Made by a program: the position numbers and the translations under genes. Under the pieces are notes generated by a model. It had not been told where the DNA came from and searched no databases. It saw only the letters and a program-made list of their open reading frames with translations. From NCBI RefSeq assembly GCF_905147045.1, contig NC_065899.1, positions 4,910,501 through 4,974,500 of the forward strand: a DNA stretch of 64,000 bases, written 5' to 3'. Below, piece after piece: positions 1-11,805 of this stretch (its first letter is position 1; each line of letters begins with the position of its first letter). The DNA comes from Nymphalis io. Lineage: Eukaryota > Arthropoda > Insecta > Lepidoptera > Nymphalidae.

Positions 1-1247
1 CACAAGCACAAAATTGTAGGTTCAACCGAAGGTTGATCCGATCAACCTCCGGTGATCCATATACTTTTGAGCTCTTGATGCTATTAATTCTGAAGTCCTA
101 TACTCACCATGTCTTGTTCAGACAAATCACACTATAAATACTTTATAGAAACACAAAAAAGAGAATAGTATAAGTAATACAATAGAAAAAAAGAGAACGT
201 ATATTTTAAATTGCAATTCATTAATTTATAATACAAGAACAAGTTTTTTTTTATTTTCACAATAACTACATTTTTCTAGAAACACTTATTATATGACAAC
301 CTTAAAATCAAAAATTCGTAAATTACTTTCCCAGTTCGCCTTTTAAGTAAGTAACCTCCAAATTTCAAATATCTTTGTATTATAGTTTAGACTACGCGAG
401 AGAATAATCTACGCTATGCATAGAGAAAAACAAAATACTATAACTTCTCTGTCTCGATTTGTTTCAAGTCGATTTAGAAAGTGTATGAATTTATGAGTTT
501 TTGAAAATATAATCTTATTGCAAACTCGGTTAATATCTTTTGTTTTCAGTTTATCTTCACTGCTAAAAACGCGAAGCAATTTAGTTTTCCATTCCTTTTA
601 TATCAAGGTGAAAATGTAGGGTTTAGTGGACGCTATCTAACTGTTCTTGACATAACCATTTGTCTTTTTGTGCTTTCTTAGGTTTTGTGATTAACGGTCC
701 ACCAGTAAAGTAGAATTTTATGTAAAAATTTACATCCTTAGATTATTTTTTAAGGAACCAATATCTCTACCTGACTATATAAGTATGAAAGAAAAAAGTA
801 GGTAAATTTTATCTAAGAGTGCAACTTTAAATACTTTCCTTATAATCAGAATTACTCAGTTTTATATATTATATTATAAACATTTTAATAATAATAAAAA
901 AAAACGTGGTGTAAGTACATATTTATTTTAATTATCATTAAAAAATAAATTTTTAGATGTTTTCAAAAACAAAAGAGATCTGTAAACCGTAACTGTCAGC
1001 TTAATTTTATCTACATTTTCAAAGTAAGAGCAAAAAAACATATAATCCAACATAATAACGCTAAAGTCGAAAGTAATAATTCAGCAAAATAACTGTTATT
1101 AACGCTATCTCTTGAAGCAGACGTCTGTCTACATTTCTCCATGAAGGTTTTTGCTTAAAATGAATTCAATAATACTTTGACTTTGTTTGTTTTAAGTCTG
1201 TAATGTATTATTATAGCTTTGTTACAAGTGGTTGACCCGACTATCTG
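1..1247. other. AT-rich non-coding stretch
   Basis: I see no credible gene here, only stop-rich AT-rich DNA. A GC-richer stub at 1-60 holds a small quasi-palindrome at 25-53 (arms accg+aggttgatc, with a mismatch at 29/49). It includes a B-box-like GGTTCAACC, so it may be the end of a tRNA-derived SINE that begins outside the window. Confidence 0.5.
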
Positions 1248-2333
1248 ACCCAAGATGGCCCAGTAGTAGGAGCACACCAAAGTTCGCAGCGGAGAGTGGC
1301 CATTCGGATAGTGCGGGGATATCGCACAATATCCTACGAGGCGGCAACCATCCTAGCGTGCTTTACATCCTTGGATATTCTGGCGGATATGGATGCGAGG
1401 GTCTATCACCAGACCCGCATCCTCCGTCAGAATAGTGGAACCGCGTCCCCTCCGAGTGCGCTCGAGGCATTAAAGCGGCGGGAACACTGCAGGACTCTTG
1501 CGACGTGGCGCGACCGTCTCTGCGAAGACCGGCCTTCGAATCCTGGATGAGATGAAAACGATGAGTCACCTTCCGACTTACGCAGGTAATGACCGGTCAC
1601 GGTTGTTTTGGATAATACCTGTGTAAGATCGGATGCGAATCGTCGGAGATGTGCCACCACTGTGGCAAGGTGGTGGTGGGAAAGGGCTGATCCTGCTCAG
1701 TGGAGACGACGTCGGCGTCGTCTCGGCCCTCCCACAGCCCCGATGCCTGGGCCTTCAAAGATAGGACGTAACCCTGGGGCCGTGGATACGTGAGTCGGGG
1801 GCATCGCGTGTCTTATTTCAGACGGCCCTGAGGAGGACAACAGCCGGGATGGCCTCACGCTGCCGTATACACTAGTGAGGAGTGCGGGGGGGATTAATTT
1901 TGCCTCCTGAGGAGAGCTCCGCTGAGCCACGAGCGGAGCAAAGCACTGGAGAGGCCGCGGATGCGTTATATCAACACGATCCCGCAGCCTCTACGATCCG
2001 TGCCGAGGACGGCCATCGCAGTGGTTTTAGTGGGTAAGAATCCCACATAACCCAGTCCCCCCCCCCCCCCCCATGGGAGCTGGGTCCCTTTCTGAAGGTT
2101 TCCACTGAGTGAAAAAAGTAGTAGGAGCACACAAATTTTAACAGAAGATTACAGGTTCAAACCAGAGTAACTAAAGAATTTTCATGTGCTTAATTTTGGT
2201 TTATAATTCATCTTTTGAAGGAAAACAGCTTGAGGCAACCTTGTCTCGGTTACAAATCTGTTTTATGCAAATAAACTTCAAACTCTCTCCTCAAACGCAA
2301 AGGGACTAAGACCAGCAAAGGATGTCCCATTAG
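1248..2333 (+). mobile_element. tRNA-derived SINE (family A), interrupted by an R1-like insertion
   Basis: The two halves at 1248-1277 and 2117-2333 join into one SINE. The first half carries the A-box-like head (aagatggcccagtagt). The second carries the B-box-like ggttcaaacc, then a body (catgtgcttaattttggttt) and a 3' part resembling the ctcctcaaa...ccagca region of other copies here (11570, 34713). The 16-bp string agtagtaggagcacac occurs at both junctions (1262-1277 and 2117-2132), as expected if the inner element duplicated its target. The tRNA-like head is seen in the sequence; the family assignment is from memory of lepidopteran SINEs. Confidence 0.75.
1278..2116 (+). mobile_element. 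R1-clade non-LTR retrotransposon, 5'-truncated 3' end
   Basis: Only the C-terminal end of the reverse-transcriptase ORF and the 3' UTR remain. One frame (about 1286-1547) reads VAIRIVRGYRTISYEAAT, the usual conserved stretch after the RT domain in R1-type ORF2. After a frame change come TGHGCFG and YLCKIG relics and a CHHCG zinc-knuckle start at 1652-1666. From about 1670 the frame is wrecked. The 3' UTR has the gttttagtgggta...cccacataacccag block, a 16-nt poly(C) run at 2057-2072 and a short A tail ending at 2116. The copy is dead: it is truncated, frameshifted and lacks the endonuclease and RT core. Flanking 16-bp direct repeats show it entered by target-primed reverse transcription. Confidence 0.8.
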
Positions 2334-2454
2334 TCTGTTATTATTAATCTTTATTCTTAATTCATTAATTTTTAAATATTGGTTAATAAGTATATAGCTA
2401 GAAATATATTATTACAAAATATACAGTACAAACATTTAAGTTCTAAATAATTAA

Positions 2455-3331
2455 AATGGGCAATCAATCAACAGCCAATCATTGTCCACTGCTGAACATA
2501 GGCCTCTCCCAAGGTGTGTCAAAGCTCCCTGTTCTCCGCCTTCCGCATCCAGTTGGTGCCCGGAACCTTCTTAAGGTCATCGGTCCACCTGGCTGGAGGG
2601 CGCCCTACGCTGCGCTTGCCAATCCGCGGTCTCCACTCTAGGAGTCATCTGCTCCAACAGCCATCGGTCCTACGACCTACGTGACCAGCCCACTGCCACT
2701 TCAGCCTGCTAATTTTGCAAGCTATGTCGGTGACTCCGGTTCTTTTCCGGATAATCTCATTTCTGATCTTATCCTTCAAAGATACTCCGAGCATAGCTCG
2801 CTCCATAGCACGCTGAGCGACTTTGAATTTGTGGACTAGTCCCGCAGTTAGTGTCCACGTTTCGGCACCGTATGTCATGGCAGGTAAGACGCATTGGTTG
2901 AAGACTTTCGTCTTCAAACATTGCGGTATAGACGACTTGAGGACTTGACGAAAGTTGCCGAATGCTGCCCATCCCAAGCAAATTCTTCGATCGGCTTCCT
3001 TCTCGAAGTTGTTCCTACCGACTTGTATTATATGTTCTAGGTAGGTATATTCACTAACAACTTCGAGAGGTTTCCCCTCGACGTATATCGGTCCCGGCAC
3101 GACATGCCTATTGAACATGACCTTGGTCTTGTCCAAGTTCATACCGAGACCGACACGCCGGGAAGACTCGCTTAGGCTACGCAGCATTTCGGTGAGCTGT
3201 TCCAGCGTCTTTGCTATGATGACGATATCATCGGCAAATCGAAGGCGTGAGATGTACTCGCCGTTTACATTGACTCCATACCCAGTCCAATGCAGCGTCT
3301 TGAAAACGTCTTCCAACGCGTTGGTGAACAG
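2455..3331 (-). pseudogene. RTE-clade reverse transcriptase fragment
   Basis: A long minus-strand frame (3316 down to 2645) matches the C-terminal half of RTE-type RT. It begins at ALEDVFKTL (no ATG is needed, as this is an internal fragment). The active-site FADDIVIIA follows at about residue 27, then MNLDKTKVM, NFEKEADRRI, LGWAAFG, CVLPAMTYGAETW, AMERAMLGVSL and LKWQWAGHVGRRTDG. After about 2645 the frame shifts and the terminal VQQW-type motif can be read near 2475-2500. The YLGQ motif of active copies reads YLEH. Upstream fingers and endonuclease are missing, so the copy is 5'-truncated and inactive. It probably ends near 2455 without a clear tail. Confidence 0.85.
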
Positions 3332-3921
3332 TAAAAAGGCAAAATAAGAATAAAAGAATGAATCTTCATAATAATCCGTTTAACTTATATAAAGCTTCCC
3401 CTTTTATCCTACAGTGTACAAACAGGAAACTATGCACCAACGCCACAAATAACTCTAGCGGAATACACTGTTTTTTCATAACTTTAATAAAATATATATC
3501 CATAAAATAGAGCATTTTCACTAAATTAAATTTACCGACGTTGTTTTTGCAACATCGAAATAGTTCTTTTTTCTCATAAAATGATTCAACAATTCAAACA
3601 TTATATTAATTATTTTTTTTAACAGAATTTAATGATTTCAACTTCTAGAGCGTTGTAAATGATTTGTTTTAACTTATTATTACTATCTCAGGTGTCTTTT
3701 ACATCACATTGTATTTTATTAAAATACGCTTGTTAACGAATTACGTTTGAGATAAAAATATACGTCATGCGTGTAATTATGCTAACAAGTTATAAATATT
3801 TATAAAGTACGGACTCCGATCATTTAAATACACATTTTTATTTTAATCTATGCAATAAAAGTGACCTACATAGTAGCTGTTGTAAAAACAGCACTTGTAT
3901 TTTTTCAATATCTTGCCTATA
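3332..3921. other. AT-rich spacer before the tRNA gene
   Basis: No open frame, repeat or RNA signal that I can support. The DNA directly upstream of the tRNA is T/A-rich, as is common for insect tRNA 5' flanks. Confidence 0.5.
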
Positions 3922-3994
3922 GTTTCCGTGGTGTAGCGGTTATCACATCTGCCTAACACGCAGAAGGCCCCCGGTTCGATCCCGGGCGGAAACA
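3922..3994 (+). tRNA. tRNA-Val (anticodon AAC)
   Basis: A complete 73-nt cloverleaf. The acceptor arms GTTTCCG (3922-3928) and CGGAAAC (3987-3993) pair in all seven positions, with discriminator A at 3994. The D arm contains the A box (TGGTGTAGCGGTTATCAC). The anticodon stem TCTGC/GCAGA encloses CTAACAC, giving anticodon AAC for valine codon GUU (A34 normally becomes inosine). The T arm holds a perfect B box GGTTCGATCCC. There is no intron, and CCA is not encoded, as in eukaryotes. A T4 run follows within 5 nt. The gene stands alone, with no other tRNA nearby. All stems pair, so it looks functional rather than a SINE head. Confidence 0.97.
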
Positions 3995-3998
3995 TATC

Positions 3999-4002
3999 TT
4001 TT
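3999..4002 (+). terminator. Pol III terminator of the tRNA-Val gene
   Basis: TTTT begins five bases after the tRNA 3' end; this is the minimal RNA polymerase III termination signal. Confidence 0.8.
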
Positions 4003-6033
4003 GTTGTTGTCAGATTATTTATTTCAGAATTATATTATATTATTTATACTAAATTCATATTTGATTTTATTTACGTAATAATTATACATAATATTGTAGA
4101 TATATATGGTACAATATTGTCGAAACTAAAGTTTTCTTAAAAAATGTATTCAATTATTTTTAAAAACAAAATTGTTTTTATTATAAATCTAATATTTTGT
4201 ACAATAAGACTAGAGTTTAAAAGCTAAAGGCGAACAACACTAATGTTACAGCGTATCTCTTATCAACAGCAGAAGAAAATAGTATTATGAATAAAACTAG
4301 TTATTAAAAGCGTTGGGTAGCAAGACATTGTACGAACATTGTGGAAGCTAATTGCCGCCTTAAATGTAATTTTAACGTACATATATAACATATATTTGTC
4401 TTAAATTTAAATGAAGCATTATTACCATGATCATATTACGAAACGGCCTACAAATGTTACACGGTTAGCTTAATGCAAGAGCTAGTTAAAGTTGTTTAGA
4501 TTAAACACGTGTCATCATAACTTACCGATTGATATTTATCTAATTTTTCATCGCCATTTTTTATATTTTATATGTTTATTTATAATTTTATCTGATTTAA
4601 TTATTAACTATTCCACTTTCCAACAATTTTGTTCGATTTATTTGACATGATAACTTCACTAACAGTCTAGCAAAATGAATAATAAATTAATTTGAAGCGT
4701 TATATTTTAATAAAAAGTCTTTATGCTTTGGATTTCGACTTAGTATTTCAGTTTTATTTCACTTAGGACTATATAATTAAAATGTCTTGTACTGAGCAAT
4801 AAGCTGAATCTTAAAATAGTAAATAGCTAAATCTAAATGGTATGGTATGGCAATGGTAGAACTACGAAGTCTCAATTCTTTCGAAAGTATCTATATACAT
4901 TGAGAATTATATTGTAAGCTTAAATGCATCAGTATAGTTTCTGTAATGTTACTATAATAAGCTAATGCTTGACACGCCTTAAAATTTCTACTTCTACCAG
5001 TAACTTTTACGCAATTGTTAACAACAACTATACAAGCTTTCAAATCAATCGGATGAATTGTATAGAAAAGAAGAAACATTCGCTTCTAATTTATATTGAT
5101 TATTCATTGGTAGAGATAGCCCAAACAATAGTTATGGTAATTGCCGTACATTTATTTTATACAATATTTAATTGCTCTCATTTTTGTTTCCCTTGAAATG
5201 TGACCCATATCAATAAGTGATACGTCAGGCCATTATACTCCCTGGTTATTAGCGACAGCTGTAACGCATTAGTATTCAACGGTTAGCTGTAAGCGACACC
5301 ACTAGCTTACAAGATGCTGCACAGACGCTTATTACCAAGTAATCGCTTATATAATGGCATTCAGGTTTAAATTACGCATGCCATTCGCTTTTAATTTAAT
5401 AAAATAAAATGAAATTATCATTCTCATCCTATTACCGTCATTATCTTTAATAAAATTTATGATATGTACGTAAAAGTAAGTAAGTAGCAGCCGGTAAAAA
5501 TTACAGTCTTTACATTCTCCTAAGCTGAAATGCATAATCAGACTCAAACGGTATAAGCAGTGTACGTGGAATTAATACTGTCTCTCTTGTAGCACAATCT
5601 ATTATTATTGCAGCTCTTATTAAATTATTATGAAGTGCAGTACATTTACTCTTGTATCGTTGAATAATAAATTCCTCATTTAATCAACTTTAAAGATAAG
5701 GTAATGGTTCTATGTTCGAGGCATTTATTTTGTATTATTCACTGGTTCAATAGTAACTTTATTAAATAGTAACTACATTACATAGTACCTTACAATGTCG
5801 TACTTACATACTCGTATGTTCTCAAATTTCCTGAAATTTAGTTCAATTTATTTAACAATTTATTAATCCCTTGCATTATTTAATCAAGAGATGAAATTGA
5901 AGCGTTTTCTACAAAAATGCTTTTATACTTTCTAATGAAACATTACTTTCGAAAAAATTACACACAAGTGAATCAAATTTAAAGCAAGCAAAACTGCAAA
6001 GCGCAGCTTATATATATAATTATACTTATAAGT
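4003..6033. other. AT-rich non-coding stretch
   Basis: No gene is supported; short open frames here are AT-rich and lack codon bias or splice context. A 9-bp inverted repeat (gccattata at about 5231 and tataatggc at about 5350) could be chance or a worn MITE. Confidence 0.5.
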
Positions 6034-6063
6034 ACATCTAACCACTAGACCAACGAGACAGTT
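6034..6063 (-). mobile_element. SINE family B head fragment
   Basis: The reverse complement reads ctcgttggtctagtggttag, the same A-box head as the fuller family B copy at 46870-47216. The rest is missing and a (TA)n tract follows immediately. Confidence 0.5.
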
Positions 6064-6068
6064 GCAAT

Positions 6069-6072
<4 letters not shown>

Positions 6073-6115
<43 letters not shown>
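6073..6115. repeat. (TA)n microsatellite
   Basis: About 21 uninterrupted TA units. Confidence 0.97.
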
Positions 6116-6118
<3 letters not shown>

Positions 6119-6162
6119 ATTGAAACTGTTGACGATGTTTTGTTCTTAACATATATATATAC

Positions 6163-6459
6163 ATAAAAGTCACATAATTCATAAAAGGACACTTTTTATT
6201 TATTTATATATACACACATTTTATTTAAAAAAAACATGCAGAATACAACCTCAAATTAATTAGCTCTAGCTCACAACTCTTTGCTTATACACTTCATTTT
6301 CAAATATTGAAATATATATATACCATTTCAATAAAAACATCGTCGTAAAAGTCACATAATTCATAAAAGCACACATATACACACATTTTATAAAAAAAAA
6401 CATGCAGAATACAACCTCAAACTAATTAGCTCTAGCTCACAACTCTTTGCTTATACAAC
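6163..6459. repeat. Imperfect tandem duplication, two units
   Basis: A unit of about 115-130 bp beginning aaaagtcacataattcataa occurs at about 6165-6294 and again at about 6347-6459. It continues through aacatgcagaatacaacctc and ends with gctctagctcacaactcttt. The copies differ by a few substitutions and an 18-bp length change in the T/A-rich part. A 12-bp inverted match (gacgatgtttt at 6131 and aaaacatcgtc at 6333) brackets the first unit. No coding sense. Confidence 0.9.
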
Positions 6460-8295
6460 TTTATTTTTGCAAGCTGAAAATACAAAACATCTAACAGAAT
6501 AATCGGGTGAAGCTAAGGTGCCTCTTAAGTTACAGAATGTTACTCTAAATTTTTAATTATGCAAATATTCTTTTAATTATACAAATACTACGGATTTTGA
6601 TATGAATATGTATTATATATGTAAAAGATATACTTAAAGCAATTATTTTTAAAATTATTCGGACTGTATACTCCGGTTTATTAATCTCGTCCTTTAACTT
6701 TAACATTAGTTTTATTTATATTACTGTTTTTCTTAACTCTATTGATGTACAATAAAGAATATTGTATGTCGTACATTGTATTATTACATGAAAATATTAT
6801 TACTTAACTCCTTATCACCAGCATTATATTTTAATTAACTGTGTTTGATATTAAATCCACAAACTGTTTAATTATAATCTAATGCCTGTGTTCATGGGTC
6901 GTATCTTCCTTTGCTAGTCTTATAATGTCAAAACAATATTGGCATTCAAATTTAGAAAGGAATTTATATTATAAACCTTAATAACACCCGTTCAAAGATT
7001 TGCTATTGTTTAATACTATTAACGCATTAAATGACAAAGAGATTCTTATGCGGTTCAGGTAGTTCTAATTAAATAAAGCATATTGATTTTCGTTCGTAGT
7101 AAACTTGAATGAAGATTTTGACTACTCTGTCATGTGCTTAATATTCATACATTACTAATATAGCTCTGTACGTGGCTAGTGTGACGTAATATGAAACTTA
7201 GTCCATTAAATACATATAGAAATTTTACTTAGATTTGCGTTTAAAGAAATTGTATGTTCAAGTATTTCATTTATTTATATATGATGTTCCAATATGATTT
7301 TTATGAATAAATGAGGATATTTTATATTCTTTATATAATCCGTTCACGTTTGAAAGTTATATTAGCTTCCATAAAACTTCACTTGCATACTATAATTTAC
7401 CACGGTCTTAGAATGTTCTTGAATGCAGTTATCTTCATGGCTCTTTCTCCAGTTATAAAGCAGACGATAAAAATTTATTGCCCTCTATGAGACTAATATT
7501 TCTCACAAGTGCACACAAGAGCAAATATATTTTAAAGCAGTGTAAACGCACATAGTAACCAATTCAGTACTTTATACCCCCTCAGGGAACAGAACGAGTC
7601 TTTCCTTTATCGTTTTCTTAGAACAAGATTTCTCTCTCTTAAGTCGAAAAAGGTTATCTACTAGTAGTAGATAATTAGATACTCTGATTGTATTAAAGGT
7701 TTTGACTTTATTTGTAATCGCATTTATATTATATTATTATTTATATTTTCTGTTCGCAAAGTATTTTTTCACACTTTCATGAGGAAAGCTATGGTAATTT
7801 TATGTTTTTATTACTTTACTTATAAAATTTCAAAACATTTTTGTATTGTGTATTTATACTAAGAATTATGGTACTTGTAAGTAAATTTATAATGTCGAAA
7901 CTGTTATTAATTAATTAAGCTACAGTTACGTATCCTTACAAACGTCCGGGAATTTTAATTAAAAGCTATACGAAAGTACTATTTTCGTATTTTCGCAGAC
8001 CCTCTTTGTATTTTCTTTATATCTCATATAAGCTAAAATATATATGTAGTATTAAGTTTGTTGAAAATGAAATGAACGAAATTACCCCTGTTGTCAGATA
8101 AGTGACCTTTATATGATAGAATGTTCTGACAGGCTTCAACATATATTAATAACATTAGATGAGGTGCCGCAAGTTCTAGGAACGATAAAAGTACCCAGTG
8201 GTAATTATAGGCTTTACTTTCCTCTTATTACATTTTTCTTCTTTATTAATTAATGTGACTCATTAATTGGGTCGGTGTAAGAGCCATCACTAGAG
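6460..8295. other. AT-rich non-coding stretch
   Basis: No gene or recognisable transposon. A small hairpin (ttatctac/gtagataa) lies near 7653-7673. Confidence 0.5.
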
Positions 8296-8341
8296 TAAGT
8301 TGCCCTATTATGGACTATCTAGTCCATAATAGGGTAACTTA
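8296..8341. repeat. Near-perfect palindrome, 22-bp arms
   Basis: Arms of 22 bp (left starting taagttgccctattatgg, right ending ccataatagggtaactta) with a 2-nt centre TC and a single mismatch. See the fold-back palindrome findings. Confidence 0.95.
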
Positions 8342-11300
8342 CAAAGTAATCTTACTTTGCCTATTATTTTCCAAACGACCGAAATCTGTAATGGCAATAC
8401 ATGTATGTATAATGATTGCAAATTGAAAAATGTATGGAAATCCACTTGATTGCTTTTGTGGTTTTTTATAGTAATATTGTAAAATAAAATTTGCTAATAT
8501 CATCATATGAAAACCTAAAACTTCGAGTGATTTAGTATAGTCGTATGTCATAGACTTAATTTAAATGATATATGTATTTTAACCTTATAATATCAACTAA
8601 ATAAGGTTGAATAACTTAAATTTATGGTAAGAATTATCTTATAAAAAAATTACGAACAGGCTATTCTTAATATTTATTACCTTAAAATAGGCAATATTTT
8701 TACATAAAAAGTTATGAAATGCTTTACTTATAAAGGAATTGCTAAAATATTTCAACAAAATATTAATATACAACTATACAATTCCATACGGTAATAACAT
8801 ATTAATATTATGTGGACATTAGCAATTGCAAGTTGGAATAGTTTGTTTAAAAGTTAAATATGCTTAATGCACTGGAAAAAGTCGATGATGATTGTAATAT
8901 ATTTGTTCATATCTCACTGTACAAATAACTGCGCAAATAAGTTAGGTTAAGGCGGTTAGAGTGATTATATAAATAGCAACGATGTAAACGAAACTCTGTA
9001 ATAAGATACGAGTTGAGAATAGACATTGAGTTGCGGCGGGAATCATTAAAAGTTTCAAACTGAGCAGCAACTCCCGAATGGTATACGACGCTACTGTTAT
9101 GAAAATTTTAATATGTTCAATGTTTATGTAAGTAACCGTTTTGAACACCTAATATATTAACGACCTTACTTGTAAAAGTTATTTAACAGTTTAAGTTAAA
9201 CGATGATTTCTCTCTTTCTGACATTATGAATTCGTAAGAAGACAAAGCATTGTTTAACTAATCGACTCTTGAATGAAATTTATAAGTATATATTCATATT
9301 ATTATTGAAATTAATTGAGATATATATTAGTTTATTGTTTTCATTTTTTCATTCAGCAATTTTAAGCCAGCCTAAGTCGCTCAGCAATTATACAAAACAA
9401 TCTATAGTATATTGTTAGTCCTGTGGGAATTATGAGTGATAAGCTTTTCAACGCATTGTGGGTGTAAACAGTAACTTATATTTGTCAATCTGACAATTTT
9501 AGTGAGAGGCGGTAACAACTTACGTTTGCCCGACTGCCTTTCTACATATAATATTAAAATATATCTTAGGAAATAAAAGTGTTCAAATGGGAATGTATAA
9601 AAGAGCTTAACTAACACCCGCATAAATGACACAGCATTTTACGAAAAATTATATATAGTTACATAAATTCAGAAATGTGAGGAACGTCTTACTAATGTCT
9701 TGTGTACTTATCATCATTGAATGTACTACAAAGGTGAATTTGTATGACTTTTAGCCTTTACAATATTATAATAGGGCCTTTAATGTGATAATACTATCCT
9801 CACATAATATTAACTTTGGGAGCTTTCATATAAAATACATATTATGTAAGTAATAATATATAAGTTATTTCAGTTAGTATGTGTGTGAGAGCGGGTAAAT
9901 GAAATTAATATAGAAAATCTAATGGTATTGTTAAATTTAAATTAAATACGTAGTTTTTTGTAAATAAATCAGAATTAATAATGTTTGAAAATCCATGAGT
10001 TCAGATAACATGTAAACTGAAATAAAAGAAGATGAAAAGCAAACATCGAATTGTGATATAGACAATTCAATTCCGACAAAAACTTATCTAGGAAAGTTTT
10101 TTCATAGAATCGACGCTTTTGTGCCTCACAAATAACATTCATCATCATCAAACAACAGCGAGCGAGGGATTCAACTCTATTATATTATTTCTAGTAATAT
10201 TTATTCTGTTTCCTTACGTCATCCAGTATAGTTGATGAAGCGGCGCTCCTAGCGTTTTCTACATAACATCGTATGTAAAAAAAAAAAATAGGAGCGGCGC
10301 TTTATGGTGAATTACACATTCAAAATATGGCCTGTATTTTAATATTGATCAATTTAATTTATATCATAATTATACTAATATCTTTCGCAAATATAAACCT
10401 AAATATATTTTGAAACTAAACAAAGAATGTGTACTATATTCAAATCGGGTTGGATTTTTTCGCTTAACAGTTATTCTACACCCAAAAAGCAATACTTTTT
10501 ATATAGTTTTCCGGTTAAAATGGTCAGTGAGCCGAAGTAATGGTATAAAGGATAATATCTTAGAACCCATTAGTGCGGTGCATTGACAGTTAAAGGAACA
10601 GATTTTATAGCGTGCGCAATATCGCGGTGTCCACAAACTCGTTTTTTAAAATTCCTTTCTGGTATAAAAAAACTTACAATACACTTAAATTCCCAATTTG
10701 CAAATAAAAATCTTTAAATATTTTAACGTAACCAAAAATTGAGAATTCAACCATTCATAGTTTTAAAATAGGCTCCGCGTTAAAAACGTGAACATTGTAT
10801 GGTAATGCAAAAATTTAAAACACTTTCACGAATATAAATTTTCATTGAGGCTTGCGTGCACTCTGATAAATTGCTTTTTATTCTAAAAGGTATTTTTATG
10901 AAGCATCGTTTAGTGGCCTATTTACCCAGTGGGAGCAGCCAACCAGATATTATTTCATTCATTCCAAATTTCGGTATTCGTTAATCTTCATTATGCGAGC
11001 TCAATATAGTACCTAATCTTGTATTCTAACCAGTTTTAATATAACTGTCCACAATTCCAATAAATTTTCATTTATGAAAATCATTCAGTCACAATTTTGG
11101 GATGAACTTCTTAGTCTGCTTTATATAATGCCAATTAACAATATTAGCGTTAAGTCATTCTCTTCGTGAAGATATTTATATTTATTACGGGCCATCGGAT
11201 AGAATAAGAAGATCTTAATCGGAGCTTAAATTCGGACGAGCTACACTGAAAATTTAATTAAGTATTTATAATTTATGTCGTGTAAGGAGATTGTGAGTAA

Positions 11301-11344
11301 ATACAAGTATTTCGGATTAAATTTTATCACATCTATCATATCCC
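8342..11344. other. AT-rich non-coding stretch
   Basis: No gene is supported. The only structure noticed is the inverted repeat at 10238-10302, listed separately. Confidence 0.5.
10238..10302. repeat. 14-bp inverted repeat with A-rich spacer
   Basis: aagcggcgctccta (10238-10251) is mirrored by taggagcggcgctt (10289-10302) with one mismatch. The 37-nt spacer ends in a run of 12 A. It may be the ends of a tiny non-autonomous element or another small inverted duplication. Confidence 0.6.
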
Positions 11345-11385
11345 GCAGGGAACAGAGTGGTTGGCCAGTAGTAGGACATTTCAGA
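11345..11385 (+). mobile_element. Possible SINE family A tail
   Basis: ggccagtagtaggacatttc resembles the ccagcagtgggacattta end seen in family A copies. Only about 40 bp is recognisable. Confidence 0.35.
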
Positions 11386-11569
11386 TTTGTCACTAATACT
11401 TACTACTGCATTAGCAAATTATTAAAAGAATAACACAATAAAAGTCAGTCAATTTTTACACTGGTTTTCCTTTTCAATTTCACATCGAGGGCGATGTATT
11501 TCAATACATCTTCGTATGACCAGTCACTAAAAAGCGTGAATTTTAACCGCGCAAATTTCGGTTAAAATG

Positions 11570-11805
11570 GCTTCAACTCAGGCAAACACCACTTAATTTC
11601 CATGTGCTTGCTTGATGTTCGTAATTTGTCTCATACTTAGCTGTGAAGAAACAACGTGAGCAAAACTGCTTGTGTTTCACTGAAATTCTGCCAAGAGTAT
11701 CCACCAACCTAAAATAAGAAACAAGCTACCTTCCAACCTTCTCTTTAAGGAAAGAGGAGGTCTTTGTCAAGAAGTAGAACATTTACAGGCTCTATAACAA
11801 GACAA
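11570..11805 (+). mobile_element. SINE family A copy lacking most of its head
   Basis: Begins in the B-box region (aactcaggcaaacacca) and runs through catgtgcttgcttgatg, gaaattctgcc, tatccaccaacct and aaccttctctttaaggaaag, ending gaacatttacaggctctata. This is the same order of blocks as the other family A copies, with scattered substitutions. Confidence 0.75.

Noticed and set aside
5231..5358. MITE with 9-bp terminal inverted repeats
   Set aside because: Arms too short, no target-site duplication seen, and composition is ordinary.
6034..6063. tRNA gene candidate
   Set aside because: Only an A-box-like head is present, identical in style to SINE family B; no cloverleaf can be completed.
5932..6192. 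Minus-strand frame rich in Tyr-Ile repeats
   Set aside because: It is a translation of the (TA)n tract and the SINE head, not a gene.
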